In this document: positions 48,316 through 56,862 of the stretch, piece after piece | How the letters are laid out: each line of letters begins with the position of its first letter | Position numbering within the stretch: position 1 is the first letter of the stretch | DNA from: Acidovorax sp. SUPP3334 | Lineage (GTDB): Bacteria > Pseudomonadota > Gammaproteobacteria > Burkholderiales > Burkholderiaceae_C | Reading direction: 5' to 3' | NCBI RefSeq assembly: GCF_030159055.1 | Contig: NZ_BQXQ01000010.1 | Span: 1 to 64,000 of the forward strand | DNA: 64,000 nt | Position numbers and translations under genes: made by a program | The notes under the pieces: model-generated | The model's input: only the letters and a program-made list of their open reading frames with translations | Told to the model about the DNA's origin: nothing | Database searches by the model: none

Positions 48316-49652
48316 TCAGGCGCAGCGGCCCAATGCCGTTGGCGCGGCCGGGTGGTCGGTTGCCGTGGCCGCCGCACGCGGCACCAGCAGGGGCATGGCC
48401 GCCAGCGCGCAGGCGCTCGCCGCAAGCCGCACCACCGGCCAGCCCTGCAAGGCGAGCAGGTGCGGGATGGCGAGGGGCGTGACGAAGCACACCACGAACA
48501 CGCTGGTGTTCGCCATGCCCAACGCAGTTCCCGCGCGCGCCGCACCGGCCAGCGTGGCCAGTTCGGTGTACGCGACGCCGTGCCATGCCGATGCGCAAAG
48601 ACTGCTCACGCCCAGCAACCCGACGAGCGCGATGCGCACCGCCAAGGTGTCGGCGGCATGCCGGCCTGCCGCCCATGCGAGTGCCGCAAGCCCGGCGAAC
48701 AGCAGCACGCTGAGCGCGCTGCAGGCGCGCAGATAAGCGGGGCGGTTGCGGCGGCGGTCGGTCCACCGGCCGCTCCACACGCGCATCGCCATCGCGCCGA
48801 CCTGTGTGAACACCATGGTGGCGGTGATCGTGGCAAGGCCCGCATGGCCGAAGTCGTGCAGGAACACCGTGCCGAATGACAGCACCGCGAACTGCGGCGC
48901 ACAGAGAAGGCCGATGCCCAGCACGATGCGCCAGACCCGCCCGTTGCGCAGGGGGCCGAGGGATGGCGCGAGCGCTGAGCCGGCCGCGTCCGCAGGGAAG
49001 GGCTGCACCAGCGCCTGGGGTTGGGGCAAGGGCTGGGGCTGGGGCGGTTCGTGCACCCAGGCCCAGGCCATCACTGCGCTCAAGGCGCAGAGCGCCGCCA
49101 GCAGGCCGTAGAGCACGCCGAAGCCGAAGTGCAGCGCCACGTACGGGAGCACGAGCGCGCCGACGCCGCCGCCCAGCGGCACGGCCGTCTGGCGGATGCT
49201 CATCGCGAAGCCGCGCTCGCTGGCGTCGAACCACGTCATCACCGCGCGGCCGCTCGCGCCGTTCACGCTTGCGCCCAGCAGGCCGACCAGCAGCAGCCCC
49301 GTGCCCAGCCACGCCAGGTCCGGGATGTGCTGGGCGTCCGGTGCGGCCCAGAGCGCCATCGCCATGAGTGCGAGCGCGGTGCTGCCCAGGCCGGTCAGCA
49401 GCACCGGCCGGTCTCCCCGGCGGTCGGTCAACATGCCCCACGGCAGCTCGCTGATCGCGATCCCCAGGCCCATGAGGCCCCGCACCAGGCCGAGCGCGGC
49501 GTTGTCGATCCGGTACCCGTGCGCAGCAGCACCGCAGTCATCGGAATGCCGCTGAAGGCCACGGAAAACGCGGCGTTGGCGCAGACGCCTGCGGCCAGCA
49601 CCTTCCAGCGGTGCTTGCGGGAACGCGGCGAGGGGGAAGTCGTTGAGGTCAT
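48316..49652 (-). pseudogene. MFS transporter gene with a frameshift
   Basis: A major facilitator superfamily transporter with about 12 helices in total. The natural start at 49652 (MTSTTSPSPRSRKHRWKV) runs through the first helix to TAVLLRTG; near 49516 one base is missing compared with what is needed to continue as YRIDNAALGLVRGLMGLGIA, and the rest of the protein lies in another frame to the stop at 48316. The motif GMLTDRRGDRP between helices 2 and 3 is intact. It could be a real null allele or a sequence error. Divergent to it is a damaged LysR gene. Confidence 0.75.
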
Positions 49653-49757
49653 GGTCCATGCAGTGCCCCCAGGCCGAACCGTTTTGAAAATCAGAAAACA
49701 ATGCGCCATCCGTCCTGAAAAAATAGGACGGTCAAAGGAGTCCACGAGAGCCAGGTG

Positions 49758-50279
49758 ATGTTCGATCTCGACGTGCTGCGCACTTTTTCCACGGGGATCG
49801 CGCTCGGCAGCTATGCGCGGGCGGCCGACAAGCTGGGCCGCTCGACCTCGGCCGTGAGCGCGCAGTTGAAGAAGCTGGAGTCGCAGGCCGGGACCGTGCT
49901 GTTTCGCAAGAAAGGGCGTGGCCTGGAACTCACGGATGCGGGCGAAACGCTCCTGGCCTACGCCCATCGCATGCTCGAACTGAACGACGAAGCCGGTGCC
50001 GCCATGCGCGGGGCCGACCTGCAAGGCTGGGCCAGCCTGGCCGCGCTGTGGGCCGCCACGTCGGCCGGGCTGGGCCTCACGGTGCGCACGCCTTTCGGGC
50101 TGCCTTCGCAGGTGCGCGCGCTCGATCGCTCGGAGCTCTCGCTGCCGGCGCTGCCGCAGATATCGCTGTTGCTGTACCGCGCGCAGGCGCATTCCGAAGC
50201 CCCGGCGAGCCGCCTGGCAACGCTGCTGCTGGAGGCCGTGCGCCAGCATGTGCATCCCATGTCCGAGCAAAGCCGGTAG
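49758..50279 (+). pseudogene. LysR-family regulator with internal deletion
   Basis: The first 80 residues are a normal LysR winged HTH (FSTGIALGSYARAADKLGRSTSAVSAQLKKLES), and the last 60 match the end of a LysR effector domain (GLGLTVRTPFGLP). About 110-120 residues of the ligand-binding domain between them are absent, leaving an in-frame 173-residue product. It would bind DNA but probably cannot sense ligand. It is divergent from the frameshifted MFS gene, its probable former target. Confidence 0.75.
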
Positions 50280-50339
50280 CCGGGCGCACCGAAACAACGG
50301 TGCCGCTCCACACCGATCGCTGAGCCAGCGCCACCCATG

Positions 50340-50369
50340 AAAAAAGCCGCACCCCTTGCGGAGCGCGGC
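50340..50369 (-). terminator. Terminator after the GGT gene
   Basis: On the minus strand a GCCGC...GCGGC stem, with an inner CTCC/GGGG pair closing a GCAA loop, ends in six T. It lies about 70 bases after the GGT stop. Confidence 0.75.
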
Positions 50370-50435
50370 CTGGCGGATCGAGGCGGGTTCAGGTGGGTTC
50401 AGGCGGATCGAGCGAGCCGGTGGGGCTCGGCCGGC

Positions 50436-52247
50436 TCAGTAGCCCAGCGTTTCGCCGTCCGGGTTGCGTGGGTCGGAGGCGCCGTACAGCAGGCCGTCCT
50501 GGAACTGGATGGTCTGCGTGCGGCCCATGGAGGGTTTGATGGCGATGTTGTGGCCGCGCGCCTGCAGCTGCGTGAGCGTGTCGGTGCTCAGGCCCTTTTC
50601 CACGCGCAGTTCGTCGGGCGTCCACTGGTGGTGCACGCGCGGCACCGAGGCGGCCTCGGCCGGGTTCATGCCGAAGTCGATGGTGTTCACCACCGTCTGC
50701 AGCACCGTGGTGATGATGCGCGCGCCGCCCGGGCTGCCCGTCACCAGCATGGGCTTGCCGTCCTTGAGCACCATGGTGGGCGTCATGGACGACAGGGGCC
50801 GCTTGTTGGGGCCCACGGCGTTGGCGTCGCCGCCGACCAGGCCGTAGGCGTTGGCCACGCCGGGTTTGGCGGAGAAGTCGTCCATCTCGTTGTTCAGCAG
50901 AATGCCCGTGCCCTTGGCGACGATGCCGCTGCCGAAGTTGGTGTTGAGCGTGTAGGTCACCGCGACCGCGTTGCCGGCCTTGTCCACCACCGAGTAGTGG
51001 GTGGTCTGGTCGCTTTCATAGGGCTGTGGCTTGCCGGGCTTGATGTCCTTGCTGGGGCGGGCCGCCGTGGGGTTGATGCTTTTGGCCAGCGACTGCGCGT
51101 AGGCCTTCGAGGTCAGTCCCTTGAGCGGCACCTTCACGAAGTCCGGATCGCCCAGGTATTCCGAGCGGTCGGCGTAGGCGAGCTTCATGCTTTCGGCCAT
51201 GTAGTGGATGGTCTGCGCGCTGTTCTGTCCCCATTGCGAAAGCGGCCACTGCTCCAGCATGTTGAGCATCTGCACCAGGTGCGCGCCGCCGGAGGACGGA
51301 GGCGGCATGGTCACGATCTCGTAGCCGCGGTAGGTGCCGCGCACCGGCTCGCGCTCCACCACTTTGTACGCGGCCAGGTCCTGCAGCGTGAGGGCGCCCG
51401 GGTGGGGCGCCATCTCGGCGGCGATGCGGCGCGCGATCGGGCCCTGGTAGAACGCCTTGGCGCCCTGCTGGCTGATGAGCCGCATCGACTGCGCCAGGTC
51501 TTTCTGCACCAGGCGGTCTCCCACCTTCAGCGGGCCGTCGCCGCGCCAGAAGATCTGGCGGGTGGCGGGCCATTTGCCCATGTTCGCCTTCTCCTGGTGC
51601 AGCGTCTTGGCCAGGGTCAGGCTGACGGGAAAGCCCTTGTCGGCCAGCGCGATGGCAGGGGCGATCACCTTCGACAGGGGCAGCGTGCCCCAGTTCTTGA
51701 GCGCATGCTCCAGGCCGGCCACGGTGCCGGGCACGCCCACGGCATAGGGCGTGTACAGCGACTTGCCTTCCACCACGTTGCCGCTGGCATCGAGGTACAT
51801 GTCGCGCGTGGCCTTCTGCGGCGCCACTTCGCGGAAGTCCAGCGCCACGTCCTTGCCGGTCTTGGCGTCGTGCACCATCATGAAACCGCCGCCGCCCAGG
51901 TTGCCCGCATTGGGCAGCACCACGGCCAGCGCGAAGCCGATGCCCACGGCGGCATCCACCGCATTGCCTCCGGCCTTCAGGATGTCCAGCCCCACGCGCG
52001 AGGCCAGTTCCTGCTCGGTGGAGACCATGCCGTTGCGCGCCACGACGGGGTGGAACACATCCATGTCGAAGTCGTACGAGCTGCCGGCGGCGCGGGCGGC
52101 GGTCGTCTGCTGGCCCGGCGTCGGCGTCGTGGCCGGGGCGCCTTCGACACTGCCCGTGCCGGCCGGGGGCAGGTTGGTGCAGGCGGCCAGGCTGGCCAGG
52201 GCAAGCGCCAGGCTGCTGGCCAGCAGCGTGCGTTGGATGGGTTTCAT
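50436..52247 (-). CDS. ggt: Gamma-glutamyltransferase, lipoprotein form
   Basis: A 603-residue GGT proenzyme. The N terminus carries a lipoprotein signal (LASLAAC), so it is probably anchored in the outer membrane facing the periplasm. Self-cleavage should occur before the catalytic Thr in QTTHYSVVD, giving large and small subunits; SSMTPTMV and GSPGGARI of the small subunit active site are present. It breaks down glutathione and transfers the gamma-glutamyl group. A GAGGAGAG site precedes the ATG at 52247. Monocistronic with its own terminator. Confidence 0.95.
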   Translation of the reverse strand: MKPIQRTLLASSLALALASLAACTNLPPAGTGSVEGAPATTPTPGQQTTAARAAGSSYDFDMDVFHPVVARNGMVSTEQELASRVGLDILKAGGNAVDAAVGIGFALAVVLPNAGNLGGGGFMMVHDAKTGKDVALDFREVAPQKATRDMYLDASGNVVEGKSLYTPYAVGVPGTVAGLEHALKNWGTLPLSKVIAPAIALADKGFPVSLTLAKTLHQEKANMGKWPATRQIFWRGDGPLKVGDRLVQKDLAQSMRLISQQGAKAFYQGPIARRIAAEMAPHPGALTLQDLAAYKVVEREPVRGTYRGYEIVTMPPPSSGGAHLVQMLNMLEQWPLSQWGQNSAQTIHYMAESMKLAYADRSEYLGDPDFVKVPLKGLTSKAYAQSLAKSINPTAARPSKDIKPGKPQPYESDQTTHYSVVDKAGNAVAVTYTLNTNFGSGIVAKGTGILLNNEMDDFSAKPGVANAYGLVGGDANAVGPNKRPLSSMTPTMVLKDGKPMLVTGSPGGARIITTVLQTVVNTIDFGMNPAEAASVPRVHHQWTPDELRVEKGLSTDTLTQLQARGHNIAIKPSMGRTQTIQFQDGLLYGASDPRNPDGETLGY

Positions 52248-52377
52248 GTGCTCTCCTCGGGATTGATCGGTGGGCGGCCCTGGGTTGGCCCAGGGGCGGC
52301 GCCGTGGCGAGTGTAGAGAAGTTGCCCGCGTCGCCCCGATCGGCAGGGCTGCAGGCGCCCCTTTCATTTGCAATTGC

Positions 52378-52391
52378 GAACGTCTGCGTTC
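52378..52391. promoter_or_regulatory. Palindrome upstream of the cellulase
   Basis: GAACG, four bases, CGTTC, 120 bases before the cellulase start, in an AT-richer island of the divergent GGT/cellulase region. A candidate operator only. Confidence 0.35.
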
Positions 52392-52512
52392 AAAAGTTGC
52401 ACTTTTACCGGGAACTCTGGCGCTAGCATGGCTGCGGTTTCCGCCTGGAAGAATTGGGCCGCTGTTGCGGCGCCGGGGGGCGGGGCCGTCCTTTCAACCA
52501 CGGAGGTACGAC

Positions 52513-53961
52513 ATGGCGATGAAATCCTTTTTGAAGAAGCTGGTGCTGGGAGGGTGTCTGCTGGCGGCCAGCAGCCTCTCCTTCGGCTACGCGATCAATG
52601 CGGGCAAGGTGGTGGACGACAGCGGCAATGCCGTGCAGCTTCGGGGCGTGAACTGGTTCGGCTTCGAGACCAACACCAACGTGGTCCACGGGCTCTGGGC
52701 CCGCAACTGGAAGGACATGATCACGCAGATGCAGGGCCAGGGATTCAACGCCGTGCGCCTGCCTTTCTGCCCGCAGACCCTGCGCGGCACGCCGCCCAAC
52801 AGCATCGATTACGGCCGCAACGCCGACCTGCAAGGCCTGAGCGCCCTGCAGGTGATGGACAAGGTCGTCAACGAGATCAGCAGCCGCGGCATGTACGTGC
52901 TGCTCGACCACCACACGCCGGACTGCCAGAGCATCTCCGAGCTCTGGTACACGCCGTCGTACAGCGAGCAGCAGTGGATCGCCGACCTGACCTTCGTCGC
53001 GCAGCGCTATGCCGGCGTGCCCGGCGTCATCGGGCTGGACCTCAAGAACGAGCCGCACGGCGCCGCCACCTGGGGGACCGGCAACGCGGCCACCGACTGG
53101 AACAGCGCCGCCGAGCGCGCCTCGGCCGCCGTGCTGCAAGTGGCGCCGCGCTGGCTGATCGTGGTGGAAGGCATCTCCGAGAACCCGAGCTGCTCCAGCA
53201 GCGGAGGCCACTGGTGGGGCGGCAGCCTGGAGCCGCTGGCCTGCACGCCGTTGAACATTCCAGCCAACCGCCTGCTGCTCGCGCCGCACGCCTACGGGCC
53301 GGACGTGTTCGGGCAGGCGTATTTCGGCGCCGCCGATTTCCCCGCGAACATGCCGGCGATCTGGGAGCAGCACTTCGGCCGCTTCGTGCAGGCCGGCCAT
53401 GCCGTGCTGCTGGGCGAGTTCGGCGGCAAGTTCGGCCAGGGCGACGCGCGCGACGTGGCGTGGCAGAACAAGCTGGTGGACTACCTGATCGGCAAGGGCA
53501 TCCGCAGCGGCTTCTACTGGTCGTGGAACCCCAACAGCGGCGACACGGGCGGCATCCTGAACGACGACTGGACGACCGTGCGCACCGACAAGGTCACGCT
53601 GCTCCAGCGCCTGTGGGGCGATGGCACGGCCACCCCTCCCACCACGCCCCCGACCACCCCGCCCACTACGCCGCCAACGACACCACCAACCACGCCTCCC
53701 TCGGGCGGTGCCAGCTTCAGCACCGAGGTCATCGTGGACAGCAGCTGGAACACCGGCTACTGCGAACGCGTGCAGGTCACCAACACGGGCAGCGCGGCGG
53801 GCAACTGGGCCCTCGACCTGACCATCAGCGGTACCGTCAACAACCTGTGGAATGCCGTCTGGTCGCAGTCGGGCAGCACCCTCACTGCATCCGGCGTGGA
53901 CTGGAACAAAACACTCTCGCCCGGTGCGAAGGCGGAGTTCGGTTTCTGCGCTGCCCGATGA
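52513..53961 (+). CDS. Secreted GH5 endoglucanase with CBM2-type module
   Basis: A 482-residue secreted cellulase. It has a signal peptide (residues 1-27), a GH5 catalytic domain (about 28-375) with the acid/base Glu in LKNEPHG and the nucleophile Glu in LLGEFGG, a Thr-Pro linker of about six PPTT units, and a C-terminal cellulose-binding module of CBM2 type (STEVIVDSSWNTGYCERVQVTN, with end Cys). It hydrolyses cellulose and would leave through type II secretion. A CGGAGG site precedes the ATG at 52513. Plant cell wall attack fits the plant-pathogen signs elsewhere. Confidence 0.93.
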   Translation: MAMKSFLKKLVLGGCLLAASSLSFGYAINAGKVVDDSGNAVQLRGVNWFGFETNTNVVHGLWARNWKDMITQMQGQGFNAVRLPFCPQTLRGTPPNSIDYGRNADLQGLSALQVMDKVVNEISSRGMYVLLDHHTPDCQSISELWYTPSYSEQQWIADLTFVAQRYAGVPGVIGLDLKNEPHGAATWGTGNAATDWNSAAERASAAVLQVAPRWLIVVEGISENPSCSSSGGHWWGGSLEPLACTPLNIPANRLLLAPHAYGPDVFGQAYFGAADFPANMPAIWEQHFGRFVQAGHAVLLGEFGGKFGQGDARDVAWQNKLVDYLIGKGIRSGFYWSWNPNSGDTGGILNDDWTTVRTDKVTLLQRLWGDGTATPPTTPPTTPPTTPPTTPPTTPPSGGASFSTEVIVDSSWNTGYCERVQVTNTGSAAGNWALDLTISGTVNNLWNAVWSQSGSTLTASGVDWNKTLSPGAKAEFGFCAAR

Positions 53962-54030
53962 AAGCGCATTTTCATTCGGAAAATACTCCCACAGGGGTGC
54001 TTCGGTAAACCGATAACAAGCCCTCATGGA

Positions 54031-54068
54031 AAACCGCCCGGGATATCGATGAATATCCCGGGCGGTTT
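54031..54068. terminator. Bidirectional terminator, 16-bp perfect stem
   Basis: 54031-54046 pairs perfectly with 54053-54068 around a six-base loop. Flanking A and T runs allow it to end the cellulase (plus) and VirK (minus) transcripts, which converge here. Confidence 0.9.
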
Positions 54069-54088
54069 GCCTTCAGCCCTGCATGGAA

Positions 54089-54523
54089 TCAATCCGCGTG
54101 AAAACGCAAACCCTGGTTGATCGCGCAGCGGTAGGCCAGCGGTTCGGAGCGCTGCTGGTAGCTGGGCAGGTCGAAGACGAACATCGTGAAGTCGATGGTG
54201 CCATCGGGCCGCACCTGGTAGCGCAGCAGTTGCTGGATGGGCTGGCCATCGCGGGCCACGGTGAAATGGGCGTCGCTGAAGGACAGGGTGCCGTCTTCGA
54301 CGATGCGGTACGCCTCGATGCGCAGGCCGCCGCGCGTGCGGGTGGGCGTGGCGTTGGCCGAGTTGCCGGTGCACTGCGACAGGTCGATGGACACCGCCAC
54401 ATCGCTGCCGTCTGCGAGCGCCTGCTGGATGTCGGCGGGATTATCGAGGCGGCTTTTGGCCGTGGCGGGCAATGCCATGAGGGAAAAGGACGAAGCCAGT
54501 AACAAGGCGGCGAAGCGTTGCAT
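54089..54523 (-). CDS. VirK-family secreted protein
   Basis: A 144-residue protein with a signal peptide (MQRFAALLLASSFSLMALPATA). The mature part matches VirK-like proteins of Agrobacterium, Ralstonia and Xanthomonas: VAVSIDLSQCT, GGLRIEAYRI, FSDAHFTV, LRYQVRPDGTIDFT, DLPSY and RCAIN. Two conserved Cys may pair. The function of the family is not established; several are co-expressed with virulence genes. A strong GGAGG site precedes the ATG at 54523. It is convergent with the cellulase gene and divergent from HIU hydrolase. Confidence 0.82.
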   Translation of the reverse strand: MQRFAALLLASSFSLMALPATAKSRLDNPADIQQALADGSDVAVSIDLSQCTGNSANATPTRTRGGLRIEAYRIVEDGTLSFSDAHFTVARDGQPIQQLLRYQVRPDGTIDFTMFVFDLPSYQQRSEPLAYRCAINQGLRFHAD

Positions 54524-54783
54524 GAAAAAACCTCCGTTGGTGGTTATTGAATCGCTGCTTGAAAATCCAAGCGTGGCGATGATATCCAACAGAAGGCTTT
54601 TTCCACGGCGATTATTTGTATGCGCCGCCCATCGTTTGTAAATGTCCGAAAGAGTACGCCCAGGGCCTTGAAAGCCGGCACGATGGGCCGCATGCATACT
54701 CGGGCGGGACCGGCACGTTCCGTGCGGCGCCGGCCTGGTCCCTTGATCGTTTTCGTCGTCCCCCCCTTCAAAGGAGATGGCCC

Positions 54784-55134
54784 ATGGGCCTCAGCACCCA
54801 CGTTCTCGACACCATGCACGGATGCCCCGCTGCGGGCATGGCGGTGGCCTTGTACGCCACGCACGGCGAGGCGGCCACGCTGCTGCAGCGCCTGGTGCTC
54901 AACCAGGATGGCCGCACCGATGCGCCGCTGTTCGACAACCCCAGCCTGCGGGCGGGCACGTACCGCCTCACGTTCGACGTGGCAGGCTACTTTCGCAGCC
55001 GCGGGGTCGAGCTGCCGGAGCCGAACTTCCTGAACCAGGTGAACCTGGATTTCGGCGTGGCCCATGCGGACCAGCACTACCACGTGCCACTGCTCGTCAG
55101 CCCGTGGAGCTACTCCACCTATCGCGGTTCGTGA
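54784..55134 (+). CDS. 5-Hydroxyisourate hydrolase
   Basis: A 116-residue transthyretin-like enzyme. It starts MGLSTHVLDTMHGCPA, with the catalytic His in THVLD, an Arg near residue 44, and ends with YSTYRGS, the family signature. It opens 5-hydroxyisourate made by PuuD to OHCU, the substrate of the UraD domain at 43342. AAAGGAG precedes the ATG. There is no signal peptide, so it acts in the cytoplasm. Confidence 0.95.
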   Translation: MGLSTHVLDTMHGCPAAGMAVALYATHGEAATLLQRLVLNQDGRTDAPLFDNPSLRAGTYRLTFDVAGYFRSRGVELPEPNFLNQVNLDFGVAHADQHYHVPLLVSPWSYSTYRGS

Positions 55135-55150
55135 GCGGGGGGCGCGTGGC

Positions 55151-55705
55151 TCAGAGCTGGCCTTCGGTCAGCGTGTCGAGCTGAAAGCGCCCGGACTTGT
55201 GCCACAGCCAGGTGTCGGTGTAGGTGACCTTGCCCATCCGCGACGGCACGGGGTAGGGCGCGGCGGCGCGCACGGTGCGCTCGATCTCGGCGATGACCTC
55301 GGGCGCGTGGCGCGGTGCGCGCATCCAGTTCAGTCGCGTCACGCGGCCGGCCCGGTCGATGTCCACCTGCAGCGTGCCGATGGCATACAGCAGGGGCGGC
55401 AGCTTGCCCTTGTAGATGCGCTGGGCGTTCAGGCCGTACAGGTGGGTGGCGGCGTCCTGCCGGTAGGCGCGGGGCGTTTCGGCGGCCGAGGGGCGCGCGG
55501 AACCTTTTTCGGCCGGCACCGGGCCGACCACTTCTTTTTCGAGCGGGCTGCTGGTGTCCACGGCGGCCTTGGCCGGCGGAGGCTCCGGTTGCGGCCCCGA
55601 CGACCGGCAGGCCGCGATCAGGGATGCCAGGGCGGCCATGAGGCTGGCCACGAACCACCGGGCACGCGGCCGGCGGGGCTGCCGTTCAGGAGAAGGGGAG
55701 GACAT
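55151..55705 (-). CDS. TonB C-terminal-like lipoprotein
   Basis: A 184-residue protein with a membrane or lipoprotein start (VASLMAALASLIAAC), a Pro-rich stretch (about residues 35-75) and a TonB-like C-terminal domain (IGTLQVDIDRAGRVTRLNWMRAP...). The Cys at 33 fits a lipobox, unlike canonical TonB, which is anchored by a helix. No exbB/exbD genes are near. It probably serves a cell-envelope role rather than standard energy transduction. It is convergent with HIU hydrolase and divergent from xdhC. Confidence 0.7.
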   Translation of the reverse strand: MSSPSPERQPRRPRARWFVASLMAALASLIAACRSSGPQPEPPPAKAAVDTSSPLEKEVVGPVPAEKGSARPSAAETPRAYRQDAATHLYGLNAQRIYKGKLPPLLYAIGTLQVDIDRAGRVTRLNWMRAPRHAPEVIAEIERTVRAAAPYPVPSRMGKVTYTDTWLWHKSGRFQLDTLTEGQL

Positions 55706-55779
55706 GGTGCAGGCTCTCTCTGTGGCTATGCTGTGCGGTGCCTGCGCTGCCGTTGCGCGGGGCGTACCGGAGGACTCGG

Positions 55780-56646
55780 ATGGTGATGGCGGCATTGCAT
55801 CGTTTGCTGGAGGGCTTGGCGCACGGCCCGGCCTGCGTGGTGGAGGTGGAGTCTACCCAAGGCTCCGTGCCGCGTGAACGGGGCGCCTGGATGGCCGTGT
55901 GCGCCGACGGGCCGGTCGGCACCATCGGCGGCGGACGGCTGGAGTTCGACGCCATCGCCGAGGCGCGCCGCCGGCTGGCGGGCGAGGGCGGCCCGCAGGT
56001 GCTGCGCTTCGCGCTCGGGCCCAGCCTGGGCCAATGCTGCGGCGGCGTGGTGTTCCTGCGGTTCACCGTGGCCGGGCCGCATGATCGCGCCGCGCTGGCC
56101 CAGCGGCTGGCGCCCCCGTGCATGCCGGTGGCGCTGTTCGGCGCGGGCCACGTGGGGCATGCGCTGGTCCGCGTGCTGGCGCCGCTGCCGTTCGCCCTGG
56201 CGTGGATCGACAGCCGCGATAGCGTGTTCCCCACCGATGCGCCGGCCGGCGTGGCGTGCGAGCACTCCGATCCGGTGCATGCGGCCGTGCCGTCGCTGGC
56301 GGCCAGCTCGCAGGTGCTGGTCATGAGTTTCAGCCATGCCGAAGATCTGGACGTGGTCGCCGCCTGCCTGCTGCGCCAGCGCGAGCGGGGCGACCTGCCC
56401 TTCATCGGGCTCATCGGGAGCCGCACGAAATGGGCGACGTTCTCGCACCGGCTGGCTGCGCGTGGCTTTGCGCCGCATGAGCTGGCATGGGTCACCAGCC
56501 CCATCGGCCTGCCCGGCATCGAGGGCAAGGAACCCGAGGTGATCGCGGTGTCGGTTGCGGCGCAGTTGCTGGCCCTGCGCGGGGCGGCGGCGGTGTCGCC
56601 GGCGCCGTCTGAAGCGAGGAACGAGGCGGGGTCGCAGCCCGGGTAA
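55780..56646 (+). CDS. xdhC: Xanthine dehydrogenase accessory protein XdhC
   Basis: A 288-residue XdhC. It has GTIGGGRLEFDA and the Cys pair GQCCGG in the N-terminal domain that handles the molybdenum cofactor, and a Rossmann domain with LFGAGHVGHALV, ending GLIGSRTKWATF and GLPGIEGK. It inserts the sulfurated cofactor into xanthine dehydrogenase. The xdhA and xdhB genes are not in the window. GGAGG lies nine bases before the ATG at 55780. Confidence 0.93.
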   Translation: MVMAALHRLLEGLAHGPACVVEVESTQGSVPRERGAWMAVCADGPVGTIGGGRLEFDAIAEARRRLAGEGGPQVLRFALGPSLGQCCGGVVFLRFTVAGPHDRAALAQRLAPPCMPVALFGAGHVGHALVRVLAPLPFALAWIDSRDSVFPTDAPAGVACEHSDPVHAAVPSLAASSQVLVMSFSHAEDLDVVAACLLRQRERGDLPFIGLIGSRTKWATFSHRLAARGFAPHELAWVTSPIGLPGIEGKEPEVIAVSVAAQLLALRGAAAVSPAPSEARNEAGSQPG

Positions 56647-56862
56647 GTCCGCAGGCCGGTGCGCCCTGCGAGGGCTGTTGCAGGAACGATTCCTGCATAC
56701 ACTTGCCGCACAGGTCGCAGCGGTGCCCGGAGCCGATGTGTCGTCAGCCCCCAGGTGCGCGGCCTTTTCTTCTGCTCAGAGCGCCCGCAGTGGTGAGCAG
56801 TTCGACCGGGTGGTGCACCGCGCCGCCCCATGGCGCCCCGTGCGCCGCCGAGGCTGACACAC

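Noticed and set aside
52378-52391. PIP box before the cellulase
   Set aside because: TTCG-like elements near here do not have the 15-base spacing; only an unrelated palindrome is present.
53632-53702. CRISPR-like or unusual repeat in the cellulase
   Set aside because: It is the Thr-Pro linker coding sequence, an in-frame low-complexity repeat typical of modular cellulases.
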